From Bhargavaea sp. CC-171006 (GTDB taxonomy: Bacteria > Bacillota > Bacilli > Bacillales_A > Planococcaceae): a stretch of DNA of 64,000 bases. A model generated the notes under the pieces. The model ran no database searches and was not told the origin of the DNA. It was given only the letters and a program-made list of their open reading frames with translations. A program made the translations under genes and the position numbers. Of the stretch, positions 33,781 through 43,035 are shown piece by piece (position 1 is the stretch's first letter; each line of letters starts with the position of its first letter). The stretch lies in contig NZ_QUZH01000002.1 of the NCBI RefSeq assembly GCF_009761675.1, positions 1-64,000 on the forward strand. Reading direction: 5' to 3'.

Positions 33781-34869
33781 ATGGTCCAGCTTGACGAACA
33801 GTTACAGATGTTAAAAGACCTGACGGATGCAAAAGGGATTCCGGGCAACGAGCGGGAGCCCCGAGAAGTGATGAAGCGCTACATTGAACCGTTTGCCGAT
33901 TCGATCGGATATGACGGCCTCGGATCACTGATCGCTGAAAAGAAAGGTGATCCGGAAGGACCGCGCGTTCTCGTGGCGGGCCACCTTGACGAAGTCGGTT
34001 TCATGGTTTCGAAAATTGATGACAAGGGCTTTCTCAGTTTTCAGACCGTCGGTGGCTGGTGGTCTCAGGTCATGCTCGCTCAGCGCGTGACGATCGTGAC
34101 GCGTGACGGCAGTGAGCTGACCGGAGTCATCGGTTCGAAGCCGCCGCACATCCTGTCCGCAGATGCCCGCAAAAAACCGGTCGACATCAAGGATATGTTC
34201 ATTGATATCGGTGCTTCCTCCAAGGAAGAAGTGATGGAATGGGGAGTGCGCCCCGGGGACATGGTCACCCCGTACTTTGAATTCACGGTCATGAATAACC
34301 CGGATTACCTGTTGGCCAAGGCCTGGGATAACAGGATCGGCTGTGCCATCGCAATCGACGTTCTGCGCAAGCTGAAAGACGAGCAGCACCCGAACACCGT
34401 CTTCTCGGCAGGAGCCGTCCAGGAAGAGATCGGCCTGCGCGGTGCGCGAACTGTCGCTGCCAAGGTTAAGCCGGATATCGGCTTTGCCGTGGATGTGGGC
34501 ATCGCGGGAGATACGCCGGGCGTTTCGTCCAAAGAGGCTTCCGGCAAGATGGGGGACGGCCCGCAGATCGTCCTGTTCGATGCATCGATGGTCTCCCATA
34601 AAGGGCTCCGTGACCTGGTCGTGGACACCGCCGAAGAGCAGGGTATCCCGTATCAGTTTGAAACGATTCCGGGAGGCGGCACGGATGCCGGTTCCATCCA
34701 CCTGGCTAATGAGGGCGTCCCGTCCCTTGCCATCTGCATCCCGACACGCTATATCCATAGCCATGCGGCGATCCTGCATAAAAAGGATTACAAGCACGCT
34801 GTACAGCTGATCGTTGAAGTTATCAAGAAGCTTGACCGTGAAACTGTCGACCGCCTGACATTCGATTAA
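33781..34869 (+). CDS. M42 family metallopeptidase, YsdC-like
   Basis: A 362-residue co-catalytic zinc aminopeptidase. The metal and catalytic sites are [18 protein letters not shown], the catalytic glutamates in [12 protein letters not shown] and the terminal histidine in RYIHSH. M42 enzymes form dodecameric tetrahedral particles that trim peptides. Two homologues exist in B. subtilis (YsdC, YtoP); the position near sspI-ysgA-pheS suggests YsdC. RBS AGGAGGTCGAAGTA-ATG. Own promoter and terminator. Confidence 0.92.
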   Translation: MVQLDEQLQMLKDLTDAKGIPGNEREPREVMKRYIEPFADSIGYDGLGSLIAEKKGDPEGPRVLVAGHLDEVGFMVSKIDDKGFLSFQTVGGWWSQVMLAQRVTIVTRDGSELTGVIGSKPPHILSADARKKPVDIKDMFIDIGASSKEEVMEWGVRPGDMVTPYFEFTVMNNPDYLLAKAWDNRIGCAIAIDVLRKLKDEQHPNTVFSAGAVQEEIGLRGARTVAAKVKPDIGFAVDVGIAGDTPGVSSKEASGKMGDGPQIVLFDASMVSHKGLRDLVVDTAEEQGIPYQFETIPGGGTDAGSIHLANEGVPSLAICIPTRYIHSHAAILHKKDYKHAVQLIVEVIKKLDRETVDRLTFD

Positions 34870-34873
34870 CCAG

Positions 34874-34914
34874 AACCTCCCCGCCTTCCTTAACCGGTTG
34901 GCGGGGAGGTTTTT
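34874..34914 (+). terminator. terminator after the M42 peptidase gene
   Basis: A 12-bp stem AACCTCCCCGCC/GGCGGGGAGGTT is followed by TTTT. Confidence 0.88.
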
Positions 34915-34941
34915 ATTGAAGAAATGGTTATAAAGAACCGC

Positions 34942-34970
34942 TTGATTTAATATTTATACAATTGTATAAT
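34942..34970 (+). promoter_or_regulatory. argF promoter with palindrome over the -10
   Basis: TTGATT (34942-34947), 17-nt spacer, TATAAT (34965-34970). A perfect 14-nt palindrome TATACAATTGTATA (34955-34968) covers the spacer end and -10. A half ARG-box-like TGAATAAA lies at 34983-34990, in the leader. Confidence 0.65.
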
Positions 34971-35006
34971 GATGCAACAAGATGAATAAACGGAAGGGTG
35001 AGTCGA

Positions 35007-35969
35007 ATGTTCATGACGGGGATGCAGGAAATGGTATTGGTTGAAAGTCTGAAGGGCAAGGATCTGCTGGCACTGGACCAGCTTTCTGGCGACGAAGTAA
35101 AAGGGCTTGTAGAACTTGGAGTTGTACTGAAAAAGCTAGGTTCGGAGGGCCGTTATCCAAAACTGCTCGCCGGGAAAATCCTCGGAATGATCTTCGAGAA
35201 GCACTCAACCCGTACGAGAATTTCATTTGAATCCGGCATGATCCAACTCGGCGGGCACGCGATGTACCTGAATTCGCGGGATATGCAGATCGGCCGCGGC
35301 GAATCGGTATACGACACGGCACATGTGCTGTCCGGCTATCTGGATGCAATCATGATCCGTGCGAATAAGCACACGATGGTGCAGGAACTCGCGGATGAAG
35401 CGAGCATTCCGGTCATCAACGGGCTGACAGATATCTATCATCCGTGCCAGGCGCTTGCCGATCTCCTGACCGTGCGTGAGGTGAAAGGCGGGCTGGAAGG
35501 CCGCAAAATCGCCTATGTCGGGGACGGGAACAATGTGGCGCACTCCCTGATCATCGCCGCGGCACATACCGGAATGGAAATCTCGGTCGCGACTCCTGAA
35601 GGTTATGAGCCTTCGCCTGATGTGATGGAAACAGCCGTCGCCATTGCCGGCAAGACCGGAGGACAGGTCAGCTGGACAACGGATCCGGTCAAGGCAGTCA
35701 GCGGAGCGGATGCAGTCTACACAGACACCTGGACCAGCATGGGACAGGAAGAGGAAGCGGCAGCAAGGCTCGAAGCGTTCAAGGGCTTCATGGTCGATGA
35801 CGCGCTGGTCAAACACGCGAAGGATGACTACATGTTCCTTCACTGCCTGCCGGCCCACCGGGGCGAAGAGGTATCGGCATCCGTCATTGACGGTCCGAAT
35901 TCTTACATCTTCCAGCAGGCTGAAAACCGCCTCCATGCACAAAAAGCGGTTCTTGCATCGATTCTTTAA
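35007..35969 (+). CDS. argF: ornithine carbamoyltransferase
   Basis: A 320-residue catabolic/anabolic OTCase making citrulline from ornithine and carbamoyl phosphate. Carbamoyl-phosphate loop HSTRTR, HPCQALADLLT, the ornithine-binding SMG loop (WTSMGQEEE) and HCLPAHRGEEVS are intact. ATG 35007 follows GGAAGGGTGAGTCGA; a GTG three codons upstream lies in the site. No other arg genes are adjacent, so it is an isolated arginine gene here, unlike the argCJBD-carAB-argF cluster of B. subtilis. Anabolic versus catabolic use cannot be told by sequence alone. Confidence 0.93.
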   Translation: MFMTGMQEMVLVESLKGKDLLALDQLSGDEVKGLVELGVVLKKLGSEGRYPKLLAGKILGMIFEKHSTRTRISFESGMIQLGGHAMYLNSRDMQIGRGESVYDTAHVLSGYLDAIMIRANKHTMVQELADEASIPVINGLTDIYHPCQALADLLTVREVKGGLEGRKIAYVGDGNNVAHSLIIAAAHTGMEISVATPEGYEPSPDVMETAVAIAGKTGGQVSWTTDPVKAVSGADAVYTDTWTSMGQEEEAAARLEAFKGFMVDDALVKHAKDDYMFLHCLPAHRGEEVSASVIDGPNSYIFQQAENRLHAQKAVLASIL

Positions 35970-35980
35970 TTGAACACGCA

Positions 35981-36006
35981 AAAAGCCGCCGGAGCCGGCG
36001 GCTTTT
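35981..36006. terminator. bidirectional terminator between argF and sspI
   Basis: A stem AAAAGCCGCC/GGCGGCTTTT (35981-35990, 35997-36006) with inner GG/CC serves both convergent genes. Confidence 0.88.
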
Positions 36007-36015
36007 CCAATTGCA

Positions 36016-36234
36016 TTATTGGACCTTTTTGCCGAATGCGCTTTCCAGGTCGGCCAGGACGTTCTGTTTTTCGGCCGGATCGGCCTGCTGCCAGAACTTT
36101 TCGAAGATCACGCCGAGACCGGGCAGGAGATGTTCCTCGCCCCGGGAAATGGCATCGTCGATGACGCCCCTGATGTCTTCTGCCGAGTTCCCCTGCATGT
36201 TGGCCGTGATGGCATCACGGATCTGGAAGTTCAT
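36016..36234 (-). CDS. sspI: small acid-soluble spore protein SspI
   Basis: A 72-residue minor spore protein, matching the 71-residue B. subtilis SspI in length and in its IDDAISRGEEHLLPGLGVIFEKFWQ core. It accumulates in the forespore core. ATG 36234 follows GGAGGGTGATGAAC; two earlier in-frame starts (36240, 36243) overlap the site. It stands divergent from ysgA exactly as in Bacillus. No clear sigma-G promoter was recognised upstream. Strong sign of a sporulating lineage. Confidence 0.92.
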   Translation of the reverse strand: MNFQIRDAITANMQGNSAEDIRGVIDDAISRGEEHLLPGLGVIFEKFWQQADPAEKQNVLADLESAFGKKVQ

Positions 36235-36335
36235 GTTCATCACCCTCCTGCGGAAAGGTTTTCCGTTTTGCTCGCAGCTTATACCTCCGTTTTGCTACAC
36301 TAAAGCAAATAACGGATGACGGAAGGTGTCATAGA

Positions 36336-37097
36336 TTGAAGCGGATTGAATCCACACAGAACTCGCTTGTAAAACATTTGAAAAAACTGGTCAACACCCG
36401 AAAAGAACGGGACAAAACGGGAGAGTTCCTCGTGGAAGGGGAACACCTGGCGGAAGAGGCGCTTAAAAAAGAAGGTACGGTACTGGCCCTGATCGTCAGG
36501 GAAGGCGTCACAATACCTGACTATTGGGAGATTGACGAGGTCCAGCTGATCGAGATTACTTCACAGGTCGAACGGGAGATCACGGATACCGAACATCCTC
36601 AGGGGATCTACGCACAGTGCCGGATTCCGGAAGTGACTGCGGATGAGCAGGAAAGCTGGAAATCCCTGCTTCTTGTCGATGCCGTACAGGATCCCGGCAA
36701 TATCGGCACGATGATCCGCACGGCCGACGCAGCAGGCATCAATGCGGTGATTCTCGGGAAAGGAAGCGCCGATCCGTATGCTCCGAAAACGGTCCGCTCC
36801 GCTCAGGGCTCGCATTTTCATCTGCCGGTAATCCGGGGAGATCTCCGGGAAACGGTCCATGAGTTGAAAAACAGGGGGATTCCGGTTTACGGAACGGCGC
36901 TTGAAGGTGCAGTGGCATACGACAATCCGGGCAAAAGCGACGCGTTCGCGCTGATCGTAGGAAACGAGGGGAGCGGAGTCGATCCTGAGCTGCTTGCAGA
37001 AACGGACAAGAAACTGATGATCCCACTCCGGGGACTTGCCGAGTCGCTGAATGTGGCTGTCGCGACCGGGATTCTTCTCTATGCACTGCGATCATGA
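36336..37097 (+). CDS. ysgA: SpoU/TrmH-family RNA 2'-O-methyltransferase, YsgA
   Basis: A 253-residue SPOUT-class methyltransferase with an N-terminal substrate-binding L30e-like domain and a C-terminal knotted domain: motif 1 DPGNIGTMIRTADAAG, motif 2 ALIVGNEGSGV, motif 3 IPLRGLAESLNVAVATGI. It methylates ribose in an rRNA or tRNA, target not predictable. TTG start 36336 after GGAAGGTGTCATAGA. Position between sspI and pheS is as in B. subtilis. Confidence 0.9.
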   Translation: MKRIESTQNSLVKHLKKLVNTRKERDKTGEFLVEGEHLAEEALKKEGTVLALIVREGVTIPDYWEIDEVQLIEITSQVEREITDTEHPQGIYAQCRIPEVTADEQESWKSLLLVDAVQDPGNIGTMIRTADAAGINAVILGKGSADPYAPKTVRSAQGSHFHLPVIRGDLRETVHELKNRGIPVYGTALEGAVAYDNPGKSDAFALIVGNEGSGVDPELLAETDKKLMIPLRGLAESLNVAVATGILLYALRS

Positions 37098-37103
37098 ACC
37101 GGC

Positions 37104-37133
37104 TTGACCCCCGGCAGAATGTTCCGATATACT
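37104..37133 (+). promoter_or_regulatory. promoter of pheST
   Basis: TTGACC (37104-37109), 18-nt spacer, TATACT (37128-37133), just upstream of the T-box leader. Confidence 0.7.
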
Positions 37134-37139
37134 GAAGAA

Positions 37140-37396
37140 GTAAATGACCAAAGACATTGAGCGGGAAGAGTAGGCTGCCCATCGGATGACAGGGAGCCGG
37201 CGCCAGGGACTGGAAGCGCCGGTGATCGGATGACGCTGAAGTTCACCCCGCAAGTTGCCGCCGGGACCAGCATCAGCTGTAAAGGCGAGCCGGCACACAG
37301 CCGTTATCCTGTCCAGAGTGACCGCACCTTTGTGCGGTAATCAGGGTGGTACCGCGAGTTCAGCCTCGTCCCTTTTGAGGGGCGGGGCTTTTTGTA
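37140..37396 (+). promoter_or_regulatory. T-box riboswitch, phenylalanine-specific
   Basis: The conserved T-box AGGGTGGTACCGCG is at 37343-37356, followed by a terminator stem (AGCC-CGTCCCT/AGGGGCG-GGCT, 37361-37390) and five T. The AGTA motif of stem I is in GAAGAGTAGG (near 37168). The specifier loop reads GAAGTTCACC, giving codon TTC (37242-37244) for Phe, in line with the downstream pheST. Uncharged tRNA-Phe is expected to stabilise the antiterminator. The fold was not computed; the extent is approximate. Confidence 0.93.
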
Positions 37397-37449
37397 TGCC
37401 CGGAACATGAAGGACAGGCAGCAGTCTGGTTAACGAAAGGAGAATCCGA

Positions 37450-38487
37450 ATGGAGCAGCAACTGCAGCAGTTGAAAGATGAAGCGCTTCAGGCCATCGCG
37501 TCAGCTACCGACGTGAAGTCGCTGAATGATGTCCGGGTCAAGTATCTGGGCAAGAAAGGGCCGATCACGGACCTGCTAAAGGGAATGGGCAAACTCCCGG
37601 CTGAAGAACGCCCGAAAATGGGGGCGCTTGTCAATGAAGTGCGCGGCGAAGTGACCGCAAAGCTGGAAAGCCGGATGGAGGCACTTGAAGAAGAGGCGGT
37701 CGCGAAAAAGCTGGATGCGGAGTCGATCGACGTCACGCTTCCGGGCACGCCGGTGAAGGTCGGAAACCATCATCCGCTCACCCGCATCATCGAGGAGATC
37801 GAAGACTTCTTTATTTCGATGGGGTATGAAGTCGCTGAAGGGCCGGAAGTGGAGAAGGACTATTATAACTTCGAAGCGCTGAACCTGCCGAAGGGCCATC
37901 CGGCACGGGATATGCAGGATTCGTTCTACATCACCGAGGACATTCTCCTCAGGACCCATACATCTCCTGTGCAAGCTCGCACGATGGAAGCGAAGGAAGG
38001 CAAGCCGTTCAAGATCATCTGCCCGGGCAAGGTGTACCGGCGCGATAACGACGATGCGACCCACTCCCATCAGTTCACACAGATCGAAGGGCTTGTCGTC
38101 GGCGAAAACATCCGGATGAGTGACTTGAAGGGCACGCTGGACCGCTTTGCCAAAAAGATGTTCGGCGAAGAAAGGGAGATCCGCCTCCGCCCGAGCTACT
38201 TCCCGTTCACGGAGCCGTCCGTCGAGATGGATATCTCCTGCTTCAAGTGTGGCGGGTCTGGCTGCAATGTCTGCAAAAAAACAGGCTGGATCGAGATTTT
38301 GGGAGCCGGCATGGTCCACCCGAACGTACTCCGCATGGGTGGCTATGATCCGGATGTGCATTCCGGATTCGCTTTCGGCATGGGGCCGGAGCGGATCGCA
38401 ATGCTGAAATACGGAATCGAGGACATCCGTCATTTCTACACGGATGATCTCCGGTTTATCGGACAATTCCGCAGGACGGAAGGCTGA
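37450..38487 (+). CDS. pheS: phenylalanine-tRNA ligase alpha subunit
   Basis: A 345-residue class II synthetase catalytic subunit. An N-terminal coiled coil (about 1-90) binds tRNA; the catalytic domain has [12 protein letters not shown] (motif around 2), [12 protein letters not shown] and the cysteine-containing insertion [17 protein letters not shown], and motif 3 [17 protein letters not shown] 37450 follows GAAAGGAGAATCCGA. It is read from the T-box leader and lies 12 nt before pheT, together forming the (alpha-beta)2 enzyme. Confidence 0.97.
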   Translation: MEQQLQQLKDEALQAIASATDVKSLNDVRVKYLGKKGPITDLLKGMGKLPAEERPKMGALVNEVRGEVTAKLESRMEALEEEAVAKKLDAESIDVTLPGTPVKVGNHHPLTRIIEEIEDFFISMGYEVAEGPEVEKDYYNFEALNLPKGHPARDMQDSFYITEDILLRTHTSPVQARTMEAKEGKPFKIICPGKVYRRDNDDATHSHQFTQIEGLVVGENIRMSDLKGTLDRFAKKMFGEEREIRLRPSYFPFTEPSVEMDISCFKCGGSGCNVCKKTGWIEILGAGMVHPNVLRMGGYDPDVHSGFAFGMGPERIAMLKYGIEDIRHFYTDDLRFIGQFRRTEG

Positions 38488-38499
38488 GGAGGGCGACAC

Positions 38500-40911
38500 A
38501 TGAAAGTTTCACTGAACTGGTTAAGCGATTATGTCGATATTGAAGGTGTGGAGCCGGCTGAGCTGGCAGAAAAAATCACAAGGTCAGGCATCGAAGTGGA
38601 TGCCGTGGACGACCGCTCCGAAGGGCTGAAGAACATCGTCGTCGGCCATGTTCTGGAGTGCAGTCAGCATCCGCAGGCGGACAAACTGAACATCTGCCGT
38701 GTGGATGTGGGCGAGGAAGAGCCGAGCCAGATCATCTGCGGTGCACCGAATGTTGCGGCCGGCCAAAAAGTGGTTGTTGCGCGGCCGGGCGCCCGCCTGC
38801 CGGGCGGCGTGAAGATCAAGAAGGCGAAGCTGCGCGGGGAGGAATCCCATGGGATGATTTGCTCACTGCAGGAACTCGGTTTCGACGGAAAGGTCGTTCC
38901 GAAAGCCTATGCATCCGGAATCTATGTGCTTCCTGAAGATGCCCGCCCGGGTGAGGACGCACTATCGCTTCTCGGTCTGGACGACACGGTTCTTGAGCTG
39001 GACCTGACACCGAACCGCTCCGATGCGCTCAGCATGCTGGGGGCTGCCTACGAAACCGCTGCGATCCTGTCGAAAGACGTGAAGCTTCCTGAAACAGCTC
39101 ATGAGGAAGCGGCAGAACCGGCATCCGGCCACCTGAAACTCCGCGTCGATGCACCGGAAGCCAACCCGCTTTACGCTGCCAAGGTTGTGAGGAACGTCAA
39201 GGTAGGGGAATCCCCGGAATGGCTGAAGGCGCGGCTCATGGCTGCCGGCGTCCGTCCGCTCAACAATATCGTCGACATCACGAACTACGTTCTGATGGAG
39301 TATGGCCAGCCGCTTCACGCGTTTGACTATGACCGGCTCGGCACAGGGGAGATTGTCGTCAGGCATGCAGCAGAAGGCGAAGTCATCGAGACGCTTGACG
39401 GCTCGGAGCGGAAGCTGGAACCGCATCATCTGCTGATCACGAACGGCCGCAAACCGGTCGCCATCGCAGGAGTCATGGGCGGCGCCAATTCTGAAGTCCA
39501 TGACGGCACAACGACCGTCGTGATCGAAGCGGCTTACTTCAGCCCTGCATCCGTCCGGAAGACGTCACGTGAATTGGGCCTCCGGAGCGATGCCAGCACA
39601 CGCTTCGAAAAAGGGGTCGATCCGAACCGTGTCATCGAGGCGGGCGAACGTGCCGCCGCCCTCATGGCCGATCTGGCCGGAGGCGAAGTGCTTGCCGGCA
39701 CGGTGCTGTTCGACGAATTGGACAAAGAGCCAAAACGCGTCACCGTTTCCCCGGATTTCATCAATGAGCGCCTCGGGATGAAAATCCCGTTTGAGGAAAT
39801 GGAAGAGATCCTGCGCCGCCTGCAGTTCCCGTATGAAGCGGTGAACGGGCAATTCGTCATAGACGCCCCAACCCGGCGTGTGGACATCTCCATCCCGGAA
39901 GATATCGTGGAGGAAATCGCCCGGCTTTACGGCTATGACGAGATCCCTGCGACACTGCCTGTGACAGAGTCGATTCCCGGAGGCCTCACGCCTTACCAGA
40001 AAAAGCGCCGCACGGTCCGCCGTTACCTCGAGGGTGCGGGACTGTATCAATCAATCACGTACTCTCTGACATCTGAGCCGGAATCCCAGAAGTTCGCACT
40101 TGAGACCGCACCGGTGACGCGGCTCCTCATGCCGATGAGCGAGGAGCGGAGCACGCTCCGCCAGAGCCTTCTGCCGCACATTCTCGATGCGGTCACCTAT
40201 AACACGGCACGTCAGACAAGTTCGGTTGCACTCTATGAAGTCGGCGCCGTCTTCCTCGGTGAAGGCGCAGACGGTCTGCCGACAGAAATCGAGCACGCTG
40301 CGGGCGCCATCACGGGTGAATGGTCGGGAGGCGGCTGGCAGGGAGGACAAAAGCCGGCAGATTTCTTCGCGGTGAAAGGAATTGTCGAGGGACTTGCTGC
40401 TGAACTGGGCCTCTCTGACAAATTGTCCTATCGCAAAGCCGAAATGGAGGGCCTCCATCCTGGACGGACTGCCGATGTCCTGCTGGACGGCGAGCGTGTC
40501 GGCATTATCGGCCAACTGCATCCGTCCGAACAGAAAGCTCGTGACCTGAAAGAAACCATCGTCTTCGAGCTGAACCTCCAGCGCCTGCTTATGGAAGAGA
40601 CGGAAGCTCTTCTTTACACGCCGGTGCCGAAGTTCCCATCGATCAGCCGGGATATCGCGCTGATCGTTCCAAAAGCTGTCCAGGCGGCAACGCTGAAAAG
40701 CACCATCCGCGCAAATGCCGGAAACATGCTGAAGGAAATCCGCGTATTTGATGTGTATGAGGGCGACAGGATGGAAGAAGGCATGAAGTCGATTGCATTC
40801 TCGCTGACTTACCTGGATCCGGAGCGCACGCTCACGGACGAGGAAGTCTCCGAAGCGCACAACCGTATCTTGGCTGCCCTTGAAGCTGAAGGCGCAGAGA
40901 TCCGAAACTGA
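38500..40911 (+). CDS. pheT: phenylalanine-tRNA ligase beta subunit
   Basis: An 803-residue subunit with the usual domain order: N-terminal tRNA-binding OB fold (about 40-150, start MKVSLNWLSDYV), B3/B4 editing domain (about 210-390), B5 (about 410-475), a catalytic-like core, and a C-terminal anticodon-binding ferredoxin-like domain ending the protein. It edits Tyr-tRNA-Phe and holds tRNA. RBS GAGGAGGGCGACAC-ATG. Full length, with a terminator 9 nt after the stop. Confidence 0.97.
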   Translation: MKVSLNWLSDYVDIEGVEPAELAEKITRSGIEVDAVDDRSEGLKNIVVGHVLECSQHPQADKLNICRVDVGEEEPSQIICGAPNVAAGQKVVVARPGARLPGGVKIKKAKLRGEESHGMICSLQELGFDGKVVPKAYASGIYVLPEDARPGEDALSLLGLDDTVLELDLTPNRSDALSMLGAAYETAAILSKDVKLPETAHEEAAEPASGHLKLRVDAPEANPLYAAKVVRNVKVGESPEWLKARLMAAGVRPLNNIVDITNYVLMEYGQPLHAFDYDRLGTGEIVVRHAAEGEVIETLDGSERKLEPHHLLITNGRKPVAIAGVMGGANSEVHDGTTTVVIEAAYFSPASVRKTSRELGLRSDASTRFEKGVDPNRVIEAGERAAALMADLAGGEVLAGTVLFDELDKEPKRVTVSPDFINERLGMKIPFEEMEEILRRLQFPYEAVNGQFVIDAPTRRVDISIPEDIVEEIARLYGYDEIPATLPVTESIPGGLTPYQKKRRTVRRYLEGAGLYQSITYSLTSEPESQKFALETAPVTRLLMPMSEERSTLRQSLLPHILDAVTYNTARQTSSVALYEVGAVFLGEGADGLPTEIEHAAGAITGEWSGGGWQGGQKPADFFAVKGIVEGLAAELGLSDKLSYRKAEMEGLHPGRTADVLLDGERVGIIGQLHPSEQKARDLKETIVFELNLQRLLMEETEALLYTPVPKFPSISRDIALIVPKAVQAATLKSTIRANAGNMLKEIRVFDVYEGDRMEEGMKSIAFSLTYLDPERTLTDEEVSEAHNRILAALEAEGAEIRN

Positions 40912-40920
40912 TGAACAATG

Positions 40921-40953
40921 AAGCCTCCGTCGGATTGCCGACGGAGGCTTTCT
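40921..40953 (+). terminator. terminator after pheT
   Basis: A 13-bp perfect stem AAGCCTCCGTCGG (40921-40933) with its complement (40938-40950) and a short T-rich tail. Confidence 0.88.
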
Positions 40954-41100
40954 GTTGGTTTTCTCACATGAAATCCAAGGGAGAGGCAGGATTTGATCGA
41001 TTTAAACGGAAAGGGAGAGTGTGGCGAGGCAGGCAGGAGATGAGGAACTAACCAAAGGCCCTCAAGCATGTGTACGGACCAAAGAGGAGCGCGATATGCA

Positions 41101-41131
41101 TAAAAGGCTGTCCGGCATCAGCCGAACAGCC
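41101..41131 (-). terminator. terminator after rnhC
   Basis: On the minus strand a stem GGCTGTTCGGC/GCCGGACAGCC with a TGAT loop is followed by TTTTAT. The 150 nt between this and the pheT terminator hold no gene or clear signal. Confidence 0.8.
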
Positions 41132-41143
41132 CATTAACATCAT

Positions 41144-42085
41144 TCATAACTTCCCGGATCGCTTGGATGCAAGGGCAGCGGCTTTCCGGGTATTGGCAAA
41201 ATGGCGCTTCGTGATGGAGGCCAGGAAGTCATCACCTTTTTTCAGCAGAATCTTGGCAGCAGCCTCATCAACCGGCTTACCGGCGCCTTTTGGAAGCCGT
41301 ACTCCTGCCTTTTCGCTTAGCCGGTCCATTTCCTCAAGAAAGGCCACCCTGGCCAGTATCGATGCGCACGCAACGGAAACATGAAGGTTTTCCGCCTTTG
41401 TGGAGAATAGGACGTTTTCGCGTATGATTTCCGGTTCGGATGCGATATGGCGATAATAGATGCCGCGCTCGGCAAACTGGTCGATCAGGATATGGTCCGG
41501 CTTTGTTCCATCCAATTTCCGCAAAACATGTTTCAGCGCCTGATTGTGGAGCAGTGCCTTGATCTTTCCCTGAGACCAGCCCTTGGCCTGGACGGCATTG
41601 TATTTTTCGTTGGGCAGTACAAGTACGCTGTTTGTGAATGCCGCCTTGATTTCCGGGCCGATTTTCTGCATATAGGCATCTGTCAGCATTTTTGAGTCTT
41701 TGACGCCCAGTTCCTCGGCCAGTGCAATCATTTCCGAGGGTACATAGCATGCTGCAACGGTGACAGGACCGAAGAAGTCACCTGTCCCGGTTTCATCCGA
41801 TCCGAGCACCGACATGCTAGCGAGGCGGGGAGGCAGTTTTTCGCCTTTGGGTGAGGACGTCTTAGGGGAGCCCGCAGAAGAAGTGCCTCCCCATCGGGAA
41901 GCCTCTGCTTCGGCACCCCCTCCCTGGAACAATACTTTTCCGGATTTATAGGCGGTGATGGATACGCCCGACGACTTGGCGGCAAACACCACGCCGGGAG
42001 CATTCCGTTCGATTTTGGAGCCCGCATAGTGGGCCATGAGTTCCCGGATCTTTTCCGGGCCCAGTTGGATTACTGCATTCGACAT
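41144..42085 (-). CDS. rnhC: ribonuclease HIII
   Basis: A 313-residue RNase HIII: N-terminal TBP-like substrate-binding domain (about 1-85), a low-complexity Ser/Pro linker, and the RNase H2-type core with [13 protein letters not shown] (first carboxylates), VKDSKML and [11 protein letters not shown]. It removes RNA from RNA-DNA hybrids and single misincorporations. ATG 42085 has proper spacing from GGAAGG; an ATG three codons earlier abuts that site. It is divergent from zapA as in B. subtilis. Confidence 0.93.
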   Translation of the reverse strand: MSNAVIQLGPEKIRELMAHYAGSKIERNAPGVVFAAKSSGVSITAYKSGKVLFQGGGAEAEASRWGGTSSAGSPKTSSPKGEKLPPRLASMSVLGSDETGTGDFFGPVTVAACYVPSEMIALAEELGVKDSKMLTDAYMQKIGPEIKAAFTNSVLVLPNEKYNAVQAKGWSQGKIKALLHNQALKHVLRKLDGTKPDHILIDQFAERGIYYRHIASEPEIIRENVLFSTKAENLHVSVACASILARVAFLEEMDRLSEKAGVRLPKGAGKPVDEAAAKILLKKGDDFLASITKRHFANTRKAAALASKRSGKL

Positions 42086-42175
42086 GTTTCTCATCCTTCC
42101 GCCGTATCGTACCTACACACGGCAAGTCTTTTCATGGTAATATGGTGTATGGGATTTTTCAAGGAGGTGGCGGGA

Positions 42176-42436
42176 GTGGCTGAACCGGAAAAAAACCGTG
42201 TGTCCGTCGACATCTACGGTCAGACATACCAGATGATGGGAAAAGAATCTGTCGGACATATGCGGCTCGTCGCTTCGCTTGTAGATGATATGATGCGCGA
42301 GATCTCATCAAAGAACCGCTCGCTCGATACTACGAAAATTGCGGTTCTCACCGCACTCAATACAGTTAATGACTCGATCAAGCTGAAAGAGCGGATTGAA
42401 GAACTTGAAAAAGAACTGAACCAATTGAAGGGCTGA
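42176..42436 (+). CDS. zapA: cell division protein ZapA
   Basis: An 86-residue FtsZ-associated protein: globular head [14 protein letters not shown] and a C-terminal coiled coil ([18 protein letters not shown]) that forms dimers bridging FtsZ filaments. GTG 42176 follows AAGGAGGTGGCGGGA; the open frame runs further upstream only by chance. First gene of the zapA-cvpA pair, with polX and mutS2 following, as in B. subtilis. Confidence 0.93.
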   Translation: MAEPEKNRVSVDIYGQTYQMMGKESVGHMRLVASLVDDMMREISSKNRSLDTTKIAVLTALNTVNDSIKLKERIEELEKELNQLKG

Positions 42437-42443
42437 CACTTGC

Positions 42444-42983
42444 ATGCTTGATTTAATTATACTGATTGTTCTCTTGGGTGGCCTCGTAGCAGGCTATAAA
42501 CGGGGCCTTATTGTACAGCTCCTACATATGACCGGCATCATCATCGCGCTGTTTGTTGCGTGGAAGTATTACAAACCGCTTGCCGAGAAGTTCGTGCTCT
42601 GGGTACCCTATCCAGCGGTGGAAGCGGGGAACTCGCTCCGGATTTCATTCGGAAGCATCGATTTTGATGAGACATTCTATCGGCTGCTGGCTTTTGTCTT
42701 TATTTTCCTGGCCGTGAAACTTGTGCTTCATCTGATTGCTTCCGCTCTGGACTTCCTGAAATACCTCCCGGTGCTCGGGTCGGTCAATTCATTTGCGGGG
42801 GCGGCACTTGGTTTCCTGGAATTTTATCTGATCTTGTTTTTCATCCTCTACATCGTGGCGATGGTGCCGATTGCCTCAATCCAGAACATGATTGATTCCT
42901 CGCTCCTCTCGGGGGCGATGCTGAAACATACGCCGGTCATCTCCGAAATGGTGAAAAACTGGTGGTTCATCTATGTAAAATGA
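42444..42983 (+). CDS. CvpA family membrane protein
   Basis: A 179-residue protein with four hydrophobic segments (about 1-20, 25-42, 75-100, 110-140) and the family opening MLDLIILIVLLGGLVAGYKRGLI. CvpA-family proteins are linked to colicin V production or envelope stress in Gram-negatives; the Gram-positive role is not established. It lies 7 nt after zapA and is followed by a hairpin with T-run. Confidence 0.9.
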   Translation: MLDLIILIVLLGGLVAGYKRGLIVQLLHMTGIIIALFVAWKYYKPLAEKFVLWVPYPAVEAGNSLRISFGSIDFDETFYRLLAFVFIFLAVKLVLHLIASALDFLKYLPVLGSVNSFAGAALGFLEFYLILFFILYIVAMVPIASIQNMIDSSLLSGAMLKHTPVISEMVKNWWFIYVK

Positions 42984-42984
42984 G

Positions 42985-43013
42985 AGCTTCCCTTCCGATG
43001 AGGGAAGCTTTTT
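42985..43013 (+). terminator. terminator between cvpA and polX
   Basis: A 9-bp perfect stem AGCTTCCCT/AGGGAAGCT with a 7-nt loop is followed by TTTTT. It may let part of the transcripts read on into polX, which starts 23 nt later without an obvious promoter. Confidence 0.8.
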
Positions 43014-43035
43014 ATCCGAAAGGGGAATGGTGACG

